From positions 1 to 64,000 of the forward strand of contig JBAKBP010007416.1 in assembly GCA_037953745.1 (NCBI GenBank): DNA of 64,000 nucleotides, in the 5' to 3' direction. Shown in pieces: positions 44,951 to 57,027 of the stretch (positions within the stretch are counted from its first letter, which is position 1; each line of letters starts with the position of its first letter). Source of the stretch: Lithodes maja (taxonomy: Eukaryota > Arthropoda > Malacostraca > Decapoda > Lithodidae). The notes under the pieces are model-generated. The model searched no databases. It saw nothing but the letters and a program-made list of their open reading frames with translations, and had not been told where the DNA came from. The position numbers were made by a program, and so were the translations under genes.

Positions 44951-45234
44951 ATTTAATCGTAAATTTGTATGTGTTGGCTTACGGTATCACAATCGTGTGG
45001 TCCGTATCAAAGATGTATGGCCCGCATCAACGTCGTCTGGTGCGTAAGCCTGCCATGCAGACCGTATCTCTTCTGTGCGGAAAATTGACCGGTCGAGCTG
45101 GCGGAAAAAAAAAAAAAAAAAAAAAAAACGCGTTTAGCCTCAATCCGGTTGCACGTCTCACGGCGTCGATATGATTCTTATGAATTGTATCGCAGTCTTT
45201 TGGGTCGTATCTTTTCCGTGGACTAGTCGTGTAC
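44951..45234. other. Spacer with 20-bp imperfect tandem repeat and A24 run
   Basis: Three imperfect units of TGGTCCGTATCAAAGATGTA type lie at 44997-45050, bounded by GGCTTACG/CGTAAGCC. A run of about 24 A follows at 45105-45128. It could be the tail of a small retroposed sequence. No gene. Confidence 0.5.
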
Positions 45235-47885
45235 CTGAAATGACGGGGTTGCTACCACCACATGCAACAACCAGTTGCAGAATTGCCAGTCTGCAGCTGG
45301 GTCCACCAGCCAAACCCATAACCAGGAAACAACGAACAAGTAAGGAAATGCAGGAGCCCAGAGCCCCTCATTTTCTATCACGCCAAACAGCAGTTATGAG
45401 CATGGGAAACTGCACCAGCCAACCACAGCCCTGCCTTCAAACGACACCAGCCAATGACAGGACAGCATTCCTTCAATCCCCAGATCTACAATATGATGAA
45501 GCCTTGTTTATGCAAGTTGAATACCAGCAGCCAGAAGCTTACAGATATAAATGGACCTGAGCAGGAGTACCAGTTATGCCGGTCTGGTTGATCCAATAAC
45601 CTCCAGACAAGAATAATAATAATAAAACTATTTGTCTACAGCCTACTGGGCAGAAGCCCTCTCCAGACAAGAAGAACTTGAACAGGCCAGCAATACATCA
45701 GTATGTCTAAGAGTCTGGAGGATGATGTAACCTTAAGAAGTAAGATTTCTCCCAGAATAGGATAAATAAATACTTTATATGATATAGATATGTTACCTAG
45801 TATTTAAGTACACCTATATATATTACCCAGCCATGTATACTATTAGTATTTAACTTCACAAGTCCATCACAACGAATTCACAATACCCATATTGCCACGA
45901 GACTATATAAACGAGAGTCAAGAATTAAGTCAGATATTGCTTCAAAGATTTAGGAGGAAAGTATGCAAACCTCCACTGCGGTACTGTACTCAGCCTGAAA
46001 AGGACAGGACAGCTAACCACAGCTAAAGATTGCCCCAGCCCTGCCCCCTGAAAGTGAAAGTGCTCGACTTGTGGTGCCCTCTGACGTCTGGAACCTGAAG
46101 TACTGTTTGAGTGTCACCCTACCCCCCTGGAGTGCTGCCCTAGAACCTACGCTCTACGTCGGCCAGCCCTGCTCTCTCACTATCCTCCAAACTTACCCTA
46201 AGTGTCTCTGTATATCTTGAGTTGTGATTATTGTTGTCGAGGTATAGGTTAAAATATGTGAATCGTGTAAGCATGTGATTATAAAGAGATCTGTGCCCAA
46301 GATCTTGTAATTGCATACCTGTTAATCCTTCTGAAATTAATAGTAATTTTTGTCTAAGATCTGTGTTCAAGATCCTATATTACTCCTGTTTAAATATCCT
46401 CTAGAACGTGCTACGCATACGTTATATAATTGTGTTCCTTAATTTATCACGCCACGTACTCACAGATTTTCCTAATATATGTATTCTGTTATGTATGTTG
46501 TAAGTTGAAGTCGACGTGTATTTCGTGTCTTGATTCCCCTTCTTAATTCCTGACTACTTACCTAGAACCTACGCCCAATTTCATATTTAACTTATCCCAG
46601 TGTAAAACCTATCATTACCCAAGTTATTATACTTTCCAAATCCCCCATTTCTCATACGATTACTTAATCGTTGTTGTGATTATTGTATGAACTAGTATTA
46701 TTGTTAATGCGAGTATTGATGTAGATAATTTTGATTCCTATGATCTAGGAATTCTAGCATTGCATAGAGTCTCTTATCTAAATTTTCCATCATCTCGAAT
46801 ACACCACTTGTCAAGGTGAATTCTTCATAAGACTCTGTTAACCCGTTCAGATCTCTCGTTAAGACCCTTCTGAGTATTTTCACTGTTATCATAATTAATA
46901 TTTTGTTGATTAATTCCTTACGCTATTACCATTATAAGCCTTACCAAGATATATACTAATTAATCACCTTTGATTGTTTAGACTTTGTCTTTATAGCCAG
47001 TTAGTATTTTTTTTCTTTAATTCAGTTACATTTATATTAATAACTTTACATTTGAATTCCTCGACCGAGTTCGTAATTATTGCATACGTTCGATTGAAGT
47101 TAATATACAGTTCAAACCATAAATTACCTAATTTGAGCTACATACATAGTAAATTGTGAAAATAAATAAGCAATACCTTACCCCCAGTTTCATTGTATTA
47201 TCTCTGAGAATAAGTTCATATTTACACAAACTAGAATTGTATTTTCCAACCCCGCAGTAAAGTTATTGACCTGACACGCTAGCTGATTAAAGGTCGCATT
47301 TACCTGAAGAGTATTTACCTAGCTGAAGCACGCGCACCCCACCTAGTTTATCTCGTTCACTGCTTGTGTATTTGTTTTTACTCTCAACTCAATCATTCTC
47401 TTGTATATTGAGAGTATGAATATTTATCTTTATTGCTGTTTTATTCACGTAAGACACTCGACCCGCATCATTATTATTATTAAGGGTTGATACTATAGGT
47501 CATGTGTTTATGTAATTGCATATTTCCTGTTTTGTTTATTACCAACACTGAATTAATATTGATCTCATCTTGGTCTATTCAGCTATCATACATTCGCCTT
47601 TTACCTTATAATTCCCATAATTATTAAGGTAATATTCTAGCCTGAATTATCCATATATACCAAGCCTATAAGTGAAGATATATTTCTATGCCTTTGAATA
47701 AACTAGTGTGTATAACTCTCCTGTGTGTTGTCATTGAGTTCTGTAGTACCTAGTTGAATACTTATTGTGATCTTAAGAACGTGTTCGGGGAGTTCCTGTT
47801 GAGTTTATTTACGGTCTATAAATCCATATCTGGATTTTAGTAAAGACCCTATCACGAGCTGTAATTACTATAGCCCGGCAAAACA
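45235..47885 (+). mobile_element. Gypsy element, 5' LTR (2,651 bp)
   Basis: Starts TGAAATGACGGGG, ends CAAAACA and is directly followed by a primer-binding-site-like TGGCGGCAGCGGTG (47887). The 3' copy starts at 54103. A TATA box TATATAA (45904-45910) with an initiator-like TCAGATATTG 27 bp downstream indicates a start near 45931. The first 320 bp encode the end of the element's last open frame (GLLPPHATTSC... to a stop near 45560), because in the 3' copy the protein reads into the LTR. Otherwise non-coding. Confidence 0.88.
45904..45940 (+). promoter_or_regulatory. Gypsy LTR core promoter
   Basis: TATATAA at 45904-45910, then AAGTCAGATATTGC around 45928-45940, an arthropod-like TATA plus initiator spacing. 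The same sequence recurs in the 3' LTR near 56260. Confidence 0.5.
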
Positions 47886-47907
47886 CTGGCGGCAGCGGTG
47901 TCTCAAT

Positions 47908-48858
47908 ATGGCTACCAACACGACTGTTCGTATCTATTTTTTTTTTCTGTATTCAATTAGTGTATGTACATTGTTCATCATGGCAGCTACTAGATCTCTT
48001 GATATCCCGGCATTCAAGCCTGAGGATTATGACATCTATACCTACCTGGAAATAGTCAAACCGATCCTGGACATTATGTTTGGGAACGAAGACAATTCCA
48101 AGATCTATACAATTGTATTGAAATTAGGGAAATATGCAACTAAAGTGTCGGGGTAAGTGCACGACAATATGCCTGGGTTAACCTGGGCGCAGTTCGAGGC
48201 GTATGTAAGAACCACAATAAATCCAGTTCTGGGACAGACAATTGCGGATAAACAATTCCATGCAGTCAAGTTTACCGGAGACTTGGATGAGACTGTGGAA
48301 AAACTACACCAAGTTGTATTGACGGCCTTCCCAGATGACACGACCGCCCAGAGGAAGAAGACCATCTTCAAGACCTTGGTGAGAATCCTGCCTGACCCCG
48401 TGGCCGATCATTTCTCCATAGTCGAACCCACCAACTATGATACGGTCCTACCTGTGATCAGAAGGATCATGGCCTTGAAAAAATCCAGAGAGCCAGCTAA
48501 CAAAATTGCTGCAATAAGTAGAGCCACTACCCATCCCTCTACTAACCCTATGATCAGCAGTCGCCCAGTAGCTCCTCGGCCAGCAGACAAAGCTGAGGAC
48601 TGGGCCCGGATCCGGCCAGCAGACTGGAAACCCTGCTCCGGACCCTGCATGATCTGGTCCCTCAAGAGATCCTTCAATGAGCTGATAAGAAAGAGGACAA
48701 GGACTCCAAGTTGGTGGGCACAAATCCCATGGATTAAGCCAAGGCAGATCTCCACCATTACTGAAGATGGGACGGCCGGGATCGAGGAAGGAGAAGCAGA
48801 AGGAGAACTAAAGACATATCAGCCTGAAATTATCCAGCCAGATACCCAGGATTTTTAG
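47908..48858 (+). pseudogene. Gypsy gag-like ORF with one stop
   Basis: Starts ATG 22 bp after the LTR end. One frame runs to the stop at 48856, broken by TAA at 48154-48156 (codon 83), giving about 316 residues. The first half is hydrophobic then helical (FKPEDYDIYTYLEIVKPILD); the second half has GLTWAQFEAYVRTTINP and RKKTIFKTLVRILPDPVADH. It is followed by a basic/acidic tail. I see no CCHC zinc knuckle, so gag identity rests on its position between the primer site and the protease. Confidence 0.7.
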
Positions 48859-48887
48859 GCTGCCCCCCCAAACAAATAGTCGTAACA

Positions 48888-51110
48888 ATGGCGGGGGCTC
48901 ATGACGGGACATCGGATGACAGACTTCCGGTGTACCACAAAATCATGCTGAATGGGGTGAAAGCTCGACTCCTCATTGACACGGGGGATTCCCGTTCTTG
49001 CTTATACCTTCCATTTTTCCAGAAACATAAGCATGTTTTTGGACAAATCCAATCTTCCTCCATAATATTAATTAGTGCCAATGATCAAGTTATTCCTAAC
49101 CTTGGTCAGACCCTCCCGTTATATGTTGACACCCCTCATCCCAATAACGGAGTCCATCACTCTTTCGTGATATACCATCCCAGTGAGTCCAAATATGATG
49201 GATATTTAGGTCTCGACTTGTTGATAGCTTTAGGTGCCTCCATAAATTGTAGGCACCGAACCTTAACTTATGACCCATCTTCCAAACCTAAATTTTGTTT
49301 TTTTCTTGCTAAGGGCAATTTGAAGCAGATAAAATCCCCAACTTTGCAGATATCCTTACCTGTCACTACTGCCCCCCAAAATACTCAAGATAGTGCCCCT
49401 CTGCAACCACATATAATTGCCCAAGCTATAATTGCCTCCTCCAGTACAGTTCTCCCCCATCACGAGAAATGGGTACCATTAGTACCTAACCTTCAAGGAA
49501 ATGTCCTTGTGACCCCACACCTCCAAAGCCCTTTCAATGGGGTATGCCTAACCGCTCCTTGCTTGCTACCACATCAGATGAATTGCATCAAAATTGCCAA
49601 TATATCAGATAAACCTACCACTCTGCCTAAGGGCCTAGCAATTGGCGACCTAGAAATGTATTCAGACGAATTCTCTGTTCCCTCTGAATCCTCACCCCAC
49701 TATGAAAATCCCCTTCCTGACATACCTTCCACCCTCACTTCTAACCAACAAACTGACCTCAGAAACCTCCTAATTTCCTATCAAGATATCTTTGCTACCT
49801 CTAGTCGAGATATGGGGAAAACGAACATGTTGCATCACCCCATTCACACCGTGTGACACCCCATCAAGCAACCAATTAGGAGGAAAAACCCAATGCAACG
49901 AGAAGAAGAAGAAAAGCAAGTCCAAGATATGCTTGTCACAGGAGTTGTAAAATCTTCCACCAGCCCTTGGTCTTCTCCAGTAGTCCTGGTCCGTAAAAAG
50001 GACGGATCAACCCGGTTTTGCAATGACTACCGGCAACTCAATGACGTCACCATTAAAGATGCTATACCTCTTCCCAGGATTGATGACTCTCTCGACTCAT
50101 TACTTGGAGTAAAATGGTTCACAACTCTAGACTTGCAAGCTGGCTACTGGCAAGTACCTGTCTTGCCAGAACATCAACAAAAAACAGCATTTTCTACCAG
50201 CCAAGGACGCCTGTATGAGTTTACTGTGTTACCTTTTGGTTTATGTAATGGTCCAGCTACTTTCTCAAGACTGATGGAATCGGTGCTACAAGGATTAACC
50301 TGGGAAACTTGCCTAGCTTACCTTGATGACATCATTGTGTTCGGTAAGACCTGGACAGAACACCTACAAAGACTCCAACAAGTATTTCAACGAATCAGAG
50401 ATGCTAACCTGAAACTGAAACTTGCCAAGTGCACTCTAGCCAAAACTGAGGTAAATTTTCTTGGCCACATTGTCTCCGACCAAGGAATTGCACCTGACCC
50501 AAGTAATCTTGAAGCAATTAGCAAGATCACCCCTCCCATGAACGTAAAAGGTGTACGTGCTTTCCTTGGCTTAGCTTCATATTACAGGAGATTCGTGAAG
50601 AACTTTGCCACCATCGCCAAATCTCTCCATGACCTCACGAGCAAAGAATAGCCCTTCTTATGGACTGATTTATGACTTCAAGCCTTCAATAATCTCAAGA
50701 CCAAGTTAGTTGCCTCTCCAGTGGTCTCCTTTCCCGACTACACCCAGCCATTCCGGTTGTACACTGACGTGTCGCAGTTTGGCATTGGGGCCGTATTAGG
50801 ACAAACCAGGGACGGCAAAGAAAATATAATTGCATGTGCCAGCCACACCCTCAACTTGGCCGAAATAAATTACCCAGTGACAAAACGAGAATGTCTCGGC
50901 ATTATTTGGGCACTGCAATATTTCAAAGCTTACCTGGCAGGAGTCAAGGTCACTGTCATCACCGACCGTGGTACCACGCCCTTCAATGGCTGCGGAAGTC
51001 GGATACAAAAAATGCCATGACAGTCAGGTGGAGGGAATCTCTAGAAGAGTTTGACATAGAGATTGCATACCCCCAGGAAAGTTGCATACTAATGCTGATG
51101 CACTTTCTCG
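48888..51110 (+). pseudogene. Gypsy pol part 1: protease, RT, RNase H
   Basis: One frame carries VKARLLIDTGDSRSC (aspartic protease DTG, residue about 30). RT follows from about 49890: WSSPVVLVRKKDGSTRFC, LPRIDDSLDSL, TTLDLQAGYWQV (motif A), LPFGLCNGPATFSRLM, LAYLDDIIVFG (YLDD) and VRAFLGLASYYRRFV. RNase H follows: RLYTDVSQFGIGAVLGQ (50757, catalytic Asp), then the EC.GIIWALQYF block. In-frame stops are at 49854 (CGA to TGA likely), 50649 and about 50670. A frameshift at about 50990 precedes the NADALSRLPL end. It is otherwise well preserved. Confidence 0.87.
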
Positions 51111-51245
51111 TCTCCCTTTATCACCATCTGAATCTGCACTTCACCACGACGAGCCAACACACACCATCCTTGCAATCCATCACAAAGACGCTTCAAGCAA
51201 CAGTCAACAGGATCTTCTACAAGCTTACCAACAACAACACAAGCC

Positions 51246-51656
51246 ACAACTGGTGATGGGCTGGTCTATCAGAGTGAGACCTGAGCGATCTCTGCCAAAC
51301 CCATAGCTTACTCTGACTGTTCCTTTTACTTATATATTTTCTAGATCTCGAGTGACGGCGTCTCTTCCGTGGATTGACCTCCCAATCTACCAAGATTGGA
51401 AGCTAAAGCGTCACATTATTCCTTTGCCCCTCAACTTTCTCTTCATAATTGCTGAGGGGCACAGGGCCCTGGGTGGGGCTTTGGTTTCCCGGGCGTTTAC
51501 GCACCCTCTCAGCCCCCCGCCATAGAGTGGCTTCGGTCACCCAGGCTTTATTGTGGTCGGCAGGGAGGGTTCTGTGGGGTCGCTCGTTTATGGCCTTGGC
51601 CTTACTCGGGGCCTTGGGGCTGTTCGGCCAGGCAGCTTGGGGAACAACAACAACAA
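51246..51656. mobile_element. SINE-like insertion in Gypsy pol, (AAC)n tail
   Basis: The direct repeat CAACAACAACACAAGCC occurs at 51229-51245 and up to 51673. The coding text on either side joins as QQQHKP and DWMPRQIF, so 51246-51656 (about 410 bp, ending in AAC repeats) is an insertion. It contains no protein domain and its start (ACAACTGGTGATGGGC) shows no clear tRNA box. Origin unknown; a tail-directed LINE partner is plausible. Confidence 0.75.
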
Positions 51657-51673
51657 CAACAACAACACAAGCC

Positions 51674-53373
51674 AGACTGGATGCCAAGACAAATTTTCAA
51701 CCAACTAACCAGGCGAGGTGATAATCTTTTCACCTTGGAGGGTAAAATAGTTATTACCCCTCAAGCTGCTTTAGCCACGATGCAGTCCATCCATATGGAT
51801 AATGGGATCCATCTTGCCCAAAGGAAACTCATCTCCACCTTCCAACAAGTTTACTGGACCCCATCACCTTACATCACCGCCAAACGCATCACTGAGTCGT
51901 GCAAAGCATGTGCATTGGGAAAGGACAGAACCCGCACAGCTGGGCCATCTGGGAAATCAACTGCTTCCAAACCTTGGCAATTGCTTGCAGTAGACGTGAT
52001 GGGCCCTTTAGAAAATAGTCACAGATTCAAATATATCATCACTTTTGTGGACACATACTCCAAGTATGTCATTGCGTGTCCAGCAAAAGATCATTCAGTA
52101 ATTGCAGTAGCTGAAGCACTGATTCAGCATGTCTTCCCTTATTTTGGATTACCAGAAGCAATCCATTCTGACAATGCCCCAGAATTTACCAGCCACATAT
52201 GGTCACAGTTATCGATGATGAGTGGTTTTAAGATCAGTCATTCCTTTCCCTATTGGCCACAAGGGAATTTCATCTGCGAGAGAAGCCACAGAACAATAGC
52301 CAATCAAATCCGAACCCATTTGCAACAAATGGAGTCAAAAGATTGGTCCAGCCAAGTTCGCATTGTGCAATGGGAAATCAACACCTGCCCTCGAGAAGAC
52401 GGAATATCACCTCATGAGAGAGTATTTGGAGTGGCACCATTACTCCTTCCCCTTCGTCATCTAGCTGCCCCGTATGAGCCCTCCTCTAACTTTGACCAGT
52501 CTCTAGTTCATCTCAAAAATCGACTACGACAAATCCAGTATGTGCAAGATCTGCAACCTGATGAAACTCCCAAAGCCAGCCCTCACTGTATTGGTGATCT
52601 AGTTATGGTTGCCCACCTACCAGTACCATCCAAGCTCAAACCCAGGTTTAAAGGGCCTTTTGAGATCTTATCTGTTCCGAACTGCTACCAGGTTATCATT
52701 AATTATTTTTGGTGAGTCGCGCACATATCGTAACAGGCATGTCCGTAGATTTCAGCCCATTAATGAGAATATAGTTATGCCTGCTGACCCCATTCAGAAT
52801 GACATATTGCCTGCAACTAATAACCAGAATTTAGGATCCACAGAACCTACCTTACCTGACCTCACCCTACCTGTGATACCCACCCACAAACAAAGAACCC
52901 TTCCAGATTTGAACGCATTAACTCACACGCCCACCCCCCTAGTACAGCCCCGCCCACCTCCTCCTGTGTACACACCCATACCTGTTCCACCTACACACAC
53001 TGTCTCTGCTCCTTCAATCCTTCCTTCTCAAGTTGGTCATCAATCACACCCATTACCTGTGCAAGCCTCACCATCTGTCAGTATACCTAACGTTTCAGAA
53101 TCCTCGGGTACTCTACCTACAACTCCTATAATTGCCAACATCCCTAATCTCATTACTCCACCTGTCACTTCCGCCCCTCACCCTCCCACTTCTGTACCTC
53201 CTTCTTTACCTACCCCCCTTGTTCCTAATCCTTCCGGTCCCCCCTCTTATGCATCTAAACTGAAATCTCCTGTTCCTTCCGGACCTCAATCCAAAATGAA
53301 ACCAGTTACACAGCCTTTTCCATTACTTCCCAGTTACATGGCCTCTTCCATTACTTCCCAGGGCCAGTCCTAA
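51674..53373 (+). pseudogene. Gypsy pol part 2: integrase and proline-rich tail
   Basis: The integrase frame (51681-52715) has an HHCC zinc site (H38, H44, C74, C77) and a DD35E core: Asp105 in LLAVDVMGPL, Asp164 in IHSDNAPEF and Glu200 in GNFICERSH. It then has a GPF-type chromodomain-like end (FKGPFEIL). A one-base shift near 52700 moves into a second frame (ESRTYRNRHVRRFQP) with a Pro/Thr/Ser-rich tail of about 200 residues to 53373. The enzyme would insert the element cDNA into the chromosome. Catalytic residues are intact. Confidence 0.85.
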
Positions 53374-53545
53374 GTCAACTTCTACCTCACGACCTTCCCC
53401 AGTCATCCGTCCCAGACATAACATAACAAATAAACCATCACATTCTTCTAGCTCTGCTTCTTCACCTTCCCCTCAATCCCATGTTTCTCGTCCTTCACTA
53501 ATTCCTACTCGATCTAACCCTACATGCACCAGACCTGGTCGACGT

Positions 53546-54439
53546 GTGATGCCCCCTCAACAATGGGCGCCTTCCTTCAAACCAACATACATCCGGCGAG
53601 ATCACCCAAGACCTACCTTGCCAACCCCACTGATAACCACACTCCCTAATGCGAGGTCACCCCTATCTGGTCCAGCCCCGCCTACCTCCAAACAATCATC
53701 ACCAGCCATTCCTGTCCCAGTCACTACTCCTCGCCAACCGACAGTGACCAGACCTGCTCCAAGGACACTTCCTACTGCAGCCCCACCTTCAACAACACCA
53801 CCAACCACTACTGCAGCTACCCCTTCAACGACACCACCAACCATGAAAATCAACAGTGTGTCCATTTTTTATGGCATCAAACCAGCACCTGTGAAAACCC
53901 CCAACCAACTCCTACAGCTAGCTGCCCACGCTGAGGAACCGCTACATCTAACCATGGTCATGGACGTCACCAAACCTATGGACGTCCCTACCACATTATG
54001 GCTACTCACCCTGCAAAACCTGACACCCGTCAGAAACACCACCACCACCCGATCATACATTCTTCAAGCGCGAGGTTGCGACTTTTTCCTCGCCGATAGT
54101 GGTGAAATGACGGGGTTGCTACCACCACATGCAACAACCAGTTGCAGAATTGCCAGTCTGCAGCTGGGTCCACCAGCCAAACCCATAACCAGGAAACAAC
54201 GAAGAAGTAAGGAAATGCAGGAGCCACCCCTATCACCCAGAGCCCCTCATTTTCTATCATGCCAAACAGCAGTTATGAGCATGGGAAACTGCACCAGCCA
54301 ACCACAGCCCTGCCTTCAAACGACACCAGCCAATGACAGGACAGCATTCCTTCAATCCCCAGATCTACAATATGATGAAGCCTTGTTTATGCAAGTTAAA
54401 CACCAGCGGCCAGAAGCTTACAGATATAAATGGACCTGA
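53546..54439 (+). CDS. Gypsy 3' ORF of unknown function, reading into the LTR
   Basis: A 297-codon open frame after pol. The N-terminal half is Pro/Thr-rich. Then comes a folded-looking, non-repetitive part (KINSVSIFYGIKPAPVKTPN, LHLTMVMDVTKPMDVPTTLW). The last part is encoded inside the 3' LTR (GLLPPHATTSC onward). I do not recognise the family. It has no signal peptide or membrane segment, so I do not call it an envelope. It may be a C-terminal piece of pol after a frameshift (the preceding Pro-rich tail is similar in composition) or a third ORF. Confidence 0.5.
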   Translation: MMPPQQWAPSFKPTYIRRDHPRPTLPTPLITTLPNARSPLSGPAPPTSKQSSPAIPVPVTTPRQPTVTRPAPRTLPTAAPPSTTPPTTTAATPSTTPPTMKINSVSIFYGIKPAPVKTPNQLLQLAAHAEEPLHLTMVMDVTKPMDVPTTLWLLTLQNLTPVRNTTTTRSYILQARGCDFFLADSGEMTGLLPPHATTSCRIASLQLGPPAKPITRKQRRSKEMQEPPLSPRAPHFLSCQTAVMSMGNCTSQPQPCLQTTPANDRTAFLQSPDLQYDEALFMQVKHQRPEAYRYKWT

Positions 54440-57027
54440 GCAGGTGTACCAGTTATGCCGGTCCAGTAGATCCAATAATCTCCAGACAAGAATAACAATA
54501 ATAAAAACTATTTGTCTACAGCCTACTGGGCAGAAGCCCTCTCCAGACAAGAAGAACTAATAGGCCAGCAATACATCAGTATGTCTAAGAGTCTGGAGGA
54601 TGATGTAATCCTAAGAAGTAAGATTTCTCCCAGAATAGGATAAATAAATACTTTATATGATATAGATATGTTACCTACTATGGATTTCAAAGGCAGCGTC
54701 ACACTGTTTTTCGCAAATATCTCTCAAATGAATTGTTGTATCAGTATGGTATTTCAGCACAAAGCCTGTTACACCCCGACCTAATTTATAGATAATATAT
54801 TACATTGCCATAAGTGTTAGTCAGAAGTTTACTGAAGAATATTAAGTCTAATCCAGTCATCGCCTCTAGGGTCTTGTACACATTCAGACGAGTGTGGGGT
54901 ACTGTCTAACCCCTCCAACCCCCAGACCATTACCCCAGTGCCTAGTTCACCCTCTCCCCGTCTCCCTCATTACTCCCACTCACCCTCCCTCTTTCAAAGC
55001 TGTAGTATACGGTTTATGTTATCGTGAATACTTAGGTTATTGTGATTACGTACATTAAATACTATATAATTATGTATTTAAGTATCATACTTTGCTATTA
55101 TTCATACAGTTACTGCTATGTCTGGGCATGGAAACGAGAAGTGGGGCGAACGAGCATGAAAGCAAGGCATAATCCCCTTGGTAATGGCTGTTTTCATGGG
55201 CAGTGATAGCGAATAAATGGTTTACAGTATTGTCATGTTTGCCTCATTTTATTCCTACAATATATTTATCGATCATAATGCATCTACATCATGACAGTAA
55301 TGCAATGTATGTAATAATCCTAATGATACGTCACAATATATGCAGTATATTTGGTACTTTATATTTATTTGATAAGGCTACAATGAGAGATGCAGTGATG
55401 GAGAGAAGTATATGCAGTCTATAGGTGATGATGTGGTTATCAAAGACACAAGTTAACAAAATCTTAATATCTTAACTTGACCATGTTTATATTTTATGAT
55501 GAATGCACAGTATTTAGCACAAACTATAAACAAGTTATCACAATAGGTCCAGACCACAGGTAATACCAATAGAACGTGTTCTTTGTCCTTCTACCACATG
55601 TGCACAAACATCCGGTTATACAGTAATTAACAGTGTGGAATACGTCTTGCCTCCATAACAATTTGCACTACCCCTTGTTTACGTACTCAATAATATCGTA
55701 AGCTGCATGAATATTAGTGCATACACTATAATTATTATATCTATATATATACTGACATAATATAAGTAGCTACAAGTACAGTGCATAACATGAACCTTAT
55801 AATACATTGATGGGAGATGCAGGGAGACGAGAGTGAGGAGGGGGTGTGGATGGGGAGACGGTGAGGGGTGAGGAGGGGGAGATTTAGGGGTAGCTAAGGA
55901 GTGGTTTGGGGGGTGTTGGGGGGGGGGGGGGGCAAGACGAATACTACACATTCCTTTGAATGTGTACACGTGACCTCCCGGCTTCGTCTTAATATTCACG
56001 AGTAAACTGCTAACGTAACACATATAGCAAAATGCTATATCGGCCATAAATTAGGTCGGGGTGTAACAGGCTTTGTGCTGAAATACCATACTGATACAAC
56101 AATTCATTTGGGAGATATTTGCGAAAAACAGTGTGACGCTGCCTTTGAAATCCATAGGTACACCTATATATATATATTACCCAGCCATGTATACTATTAG
56201 TATTTAACCTCACAACTCCATCACAACGAATTCACAATACCCCTATTACCACGAGACTATATAAACGAGAGTCAAGAATTAAGTCAGATATTGCTTCAAA
56301 GATTTAGGAGGAAAGTATGCAAACCTCCACTGCGGTACTGTACTCAGCCTGAAGAGGACAGGACAGCTAAAGCTTGCCCCAGCCCTGTCCCCTGAAAGTG
56401 AAAGTGCTCGACCTGTGGTGCCCTCTGACGTCTGGAACCTGAAGTACTGTTCGAGTGTCACCCTACCCCCCTGGAGTGCTGCCCTAGAACCTACGCTCTA
56501 CGTCGGCCAGCCCTGCTCTCTCACTATCCTCCAAACTTACCCTAAGTGTCTCTGTATATCTTGAGTTGTGATTATTGTTGTCGAGGTATAGGTTAAAATA
56601 TGTGAATCGTGTAAGCGTGTGATTATAAAGAGATCTGTGCCCAAGATCTTGTAATTGCATACCTGTTAATCCTTCTGAAATTAATAGTAATTTTTGTCTA
56701 AGATCTGTGTTCAAGATCCTATATTACTCCTGTTTAAATATCCTCTAGAACGTGCTACGCATACGTTATATAATTGTGTTCCTTAACTTATCACGCCACG
56801 TACTCACAGATTTTCCTAATATATGTATTCTGTTATGTATGTTGTAAGTTGAAGTCGACGTGTATTTCGTATCTTGATTCCCCTTCTTAATTCATAACTA
56901 CTTACCTAGAACCTACGCCCAATTTCATATTTAATTTATCCAGTGTAAAACTTATCATTACCCAAGTTATTATACTTTCCAAGTCCCCCATTTCTCATAT
57001 TATTACCTAATCGTTATTGTGATTATT
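54103..57027 (+). mobile_element. Gypsy 3' LTR, interrupted and truncated
   Basis: Collinear with the 5' LTR from TGAAATGACGG up to TTGTGATTATT at 57027 (46690 in the 5' LTR), with few differences by eye. So the element inserted recently compared with most others here. It is interrupted at 54678-56157 by a 112-bp-TIR element. The last 1.2 kb of the LTR is missing; BEL/Pao sequence follows instead. Confidence 0.85.
54678..56157. mobile_element. DNA element with 112-bp terminal inverted repeats (1,480 bp)
   Basis: 54678-54789 and 56046-56157 are reverse complements with about one mismatch in 112. They start CTATGGATTTCAAAGGCAGC on both sides. Ends break the LTR between 'ttaccta' and 'gtacacc'; the 5' LTR has eight extra bases there (GTATTTAA), and I see no clean target duplication. 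Inside there are only short open frames, a G-run at 55916-55932 and CT/GA-rich patches. No transposase. Family unknown. Confidence 0.9.

Noticed and set aside
53546..54439. Envelope gene of the Gypsy element
   Set aside because: No signal peptide, membrane segment or cleavage-like site; composition is Pro/Thr-rich.
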